From: Rhodospirillaceae bacterium bin65
GTDB taxonomy: Bacteria; Pseudomonadota; Alphaproteobacteria; Bin65
Length of the DNA stretch: 46,040 bases
Direction of reading: 5' to 3'
Assembly (NCBI GenBank): GCA_002238725.1
Contig: MPMX01000035.1
Location: 1 to 46,040 of the forward strand
Numbering within the stretch: position 1 is the first letter of the stretch; each line of letters begins with the position of its first letter. The notes under the pieces were generated by a model, which searched no databases, was not told where the DNA came from, and was given only the letters and a program-made list of their open reading frames with translations. Shown here in pieces: positions 45,229-46,040 of this stretch. Position numbers and translations under genes: made by a program.

Positions 45229-45254
45229 ACCTCCCCTTCTGCAGAAGGGGAGGT
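45229..45254. repeat. 26-bp perfect palindrome upstream of integrase
   Basis: ACCTCCCCTTCTG with its exact reverse complement CAGAAGGGGAGGT and no spacer. Just downstream, CATGACA occurs twice (45291-45308). The 731-bp gap 44895-45625 holds these palindromes and no recognisable gene or tRNA. Confidence 0.88.
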
Positions 45255-45625
45255 ACAGGAACGGCCGACGGGGCAAGAAGGACGAAAACATGACAAGACA
45301 TGACAAAACAAAGCAGCAATTTTCAACCTGATGGACAAGCGGGGACGTTTGGGGCCGTTCGGGGTCAGGAGCATGATAACACACTGTAATCATTGGCGTT
45401 GTGTTTTCTCCGCAGGTCGGATATAAGCCCCAGGAAGGGTCAAGCGATAGCTTGTGGGGACACCGATTTGACATCAGTCGGTTGCGATTTGAAGACCGAT
45501 TTGCCGACCGGAATTTCGCCGGCCTCCCGGAACTCCGGCCGCCCGTCCGGTCGGCGGGAGTTGGGAACGAACCGGGTCCATAGCCGCTTCGCCCCTGTCC
45601 TGCGACAAGGGAAGGATTACGGCTC

Positions 45626-46040
45626 ATGGGCGCCGTGAAGCTGAGCAAGAGGACCATCGACCGCCTGACCGTAGAACGCGCCTCCGCGGTGTTCTGGGAC
45701 AGCGAGCTGCCGGGGTTCGGGATACGGGTCCACGCCACCGGGCGCAAGGTGTTCGTCGCCCAGGCGCGCACGCCGGGCGGTCTTCCGAAGCGGGCGACGG
45801 TGGGGCGTTACCGGTTGATGGAAGTCGAGGATGCTCGGCTGAAGGCGGCCGAGATGATCGACCGCATCCGGCGCGGCCGGGACCCGGTGGCGCCGCCCGC
45901 CCCGGAGGAGCCGACGGTGGCCGATCTCGCCGAACGCTTCCTGGAGGCGCATGTCGAGGTGAACTGCAAGCCGCGGACGGTGGAGACGTACCGGAGCCTG
46001 CTCAGGCTGCACATCCTGCCCGAACTTGGCGCGCTCCGGT
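45626..46040 (+). CDS. Tyrosine recombinase/integrase, N-terminal part (runs off window)
   Basis: The first 138 residues of a phage-type integrase. It opens MGAVKLSKRTIDRLTVERAS with WDSELPGFGIRVHATGRKVF and KRATVGRYRLMEVEDARLKA, typical of the Arm-DNA-binding (DUF4102) domain. It continues with TVADLAERFLEAHVEVNCKP and RTVETYRSLLRLHILPELG, the start of the SAM-like core-binding domain. The catalytic domain lies beyond the edge. GGGAAGGAT precedes the ATG at long spacing. It marks the edge of an integrated element extending to the right; no tRNA target is seen to its left. Confidence 0.9.
   Translation, partial: MGAVKLSKRTIDRLTVERASAVFWDSELPGFGIRVHATGRKVFVAQARTPGGLPKRATVGRYRLMEVEDARLKAAEMIDRIRRGRDPVAPPAPEEPTVADLAERFLEAHVEVNCKPRTVETYRSLLRLHILPELGALR

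Noticed and set aside
45255..45625. tRNA or tmRNA 3' end as integrase target
   Set aside because: No T-arm (GGTTCGA-type) or acceptor pairing could be found before the integrase.

Overview
The window is a high-GC (roughly two-thirds G+C by eye) chromosomal segment of an alphaproteobacterium. The strongest clue is the block aroQ-accB-accC-aat followed by a DUF2155 protein, a methyltransferase, two MlaD-like proteins and an NDUFA12-type complex I protein, which is a typical alphaproteobacterial neighbourhood. DnaE2, a eukaryote-like NADP isocitrate dehydrogenase and a long class II ribonucleotide reductase fit the same class. Genus cannot be fixed from the sequence. No rRNA, tRNA or CRISPR array was recognised.

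Layout. 0-3.4 kb: mutagenic polymerase dnaE2. 3.6-8.7 kb: a beta-oxidation-like set (acyl-CoA dehydrogenase, SDR, two half-size MaoC hydratases) and a soluble cytochrome P450. 8.7-9.6 kb: a HigBA-type toxin-antitoxin pair lying between two perfect 56-bp copies of the P450 3' end. 9.6-12.5 kb: periplasmic thiol-redox pair (redoxin, DsbD/ScsB-like). 12.7-14.9 kb: acyl-CoA ligase and hpt. 15.4-20 kb: stand-alone Rieske oxygenase, icd, nitroreductase, LOG-family protein and cytochrome c'. 20.6-29.3 kb: a catabolic region with ring-hydroxylating dioxygenase beta and alpha subunits, a glutamine-synthetase-like ligase, a secreted protein, an extradiol-dioxygenase-like VOC protein, a DUF1932-type dehydrogenase, a heme-oxygenase-like (PqqC/CADD) dimetal protein and glutathione reductase. 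The ligase plus dioxygenase pairing resembles the aniline-dioxygenase (AtdA) arrangement, but no reductase or gamma-glutamylanilide hydrolase is in the window. 29.9-35.8 kb: the conserved aroQ-acc-aat-mla block. 35.9-41 kb: an EamA exporter and nrdJ, which has two NrdR-box-like sites exactly 31 bp apart. 41-46 kb: an accessory, partly AT-rich tract with two small genes, a GIY-YIG nuclease between two palindromic repeats, a MetE-like barrel, G-quadruplex-prone repeats, a DUF4328 membrane protein and the start of a phage-type integrase that runs off the right edge.

The most distinctive non-coding feature is a population of nested palindromic repeats. Family 1 (six copies) carries in four copies a ~70-nt tail whose predicted stems are kept by paired base changes. 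Two loci (14.9-15.4 and 20.0-20.5 kb) are larger composites; the second is bounded by perfect 16-bp inverted repeats. Families 2 and 3 are other long palindromes. Together they fill nearly all intergenic stretches above 300 bp.
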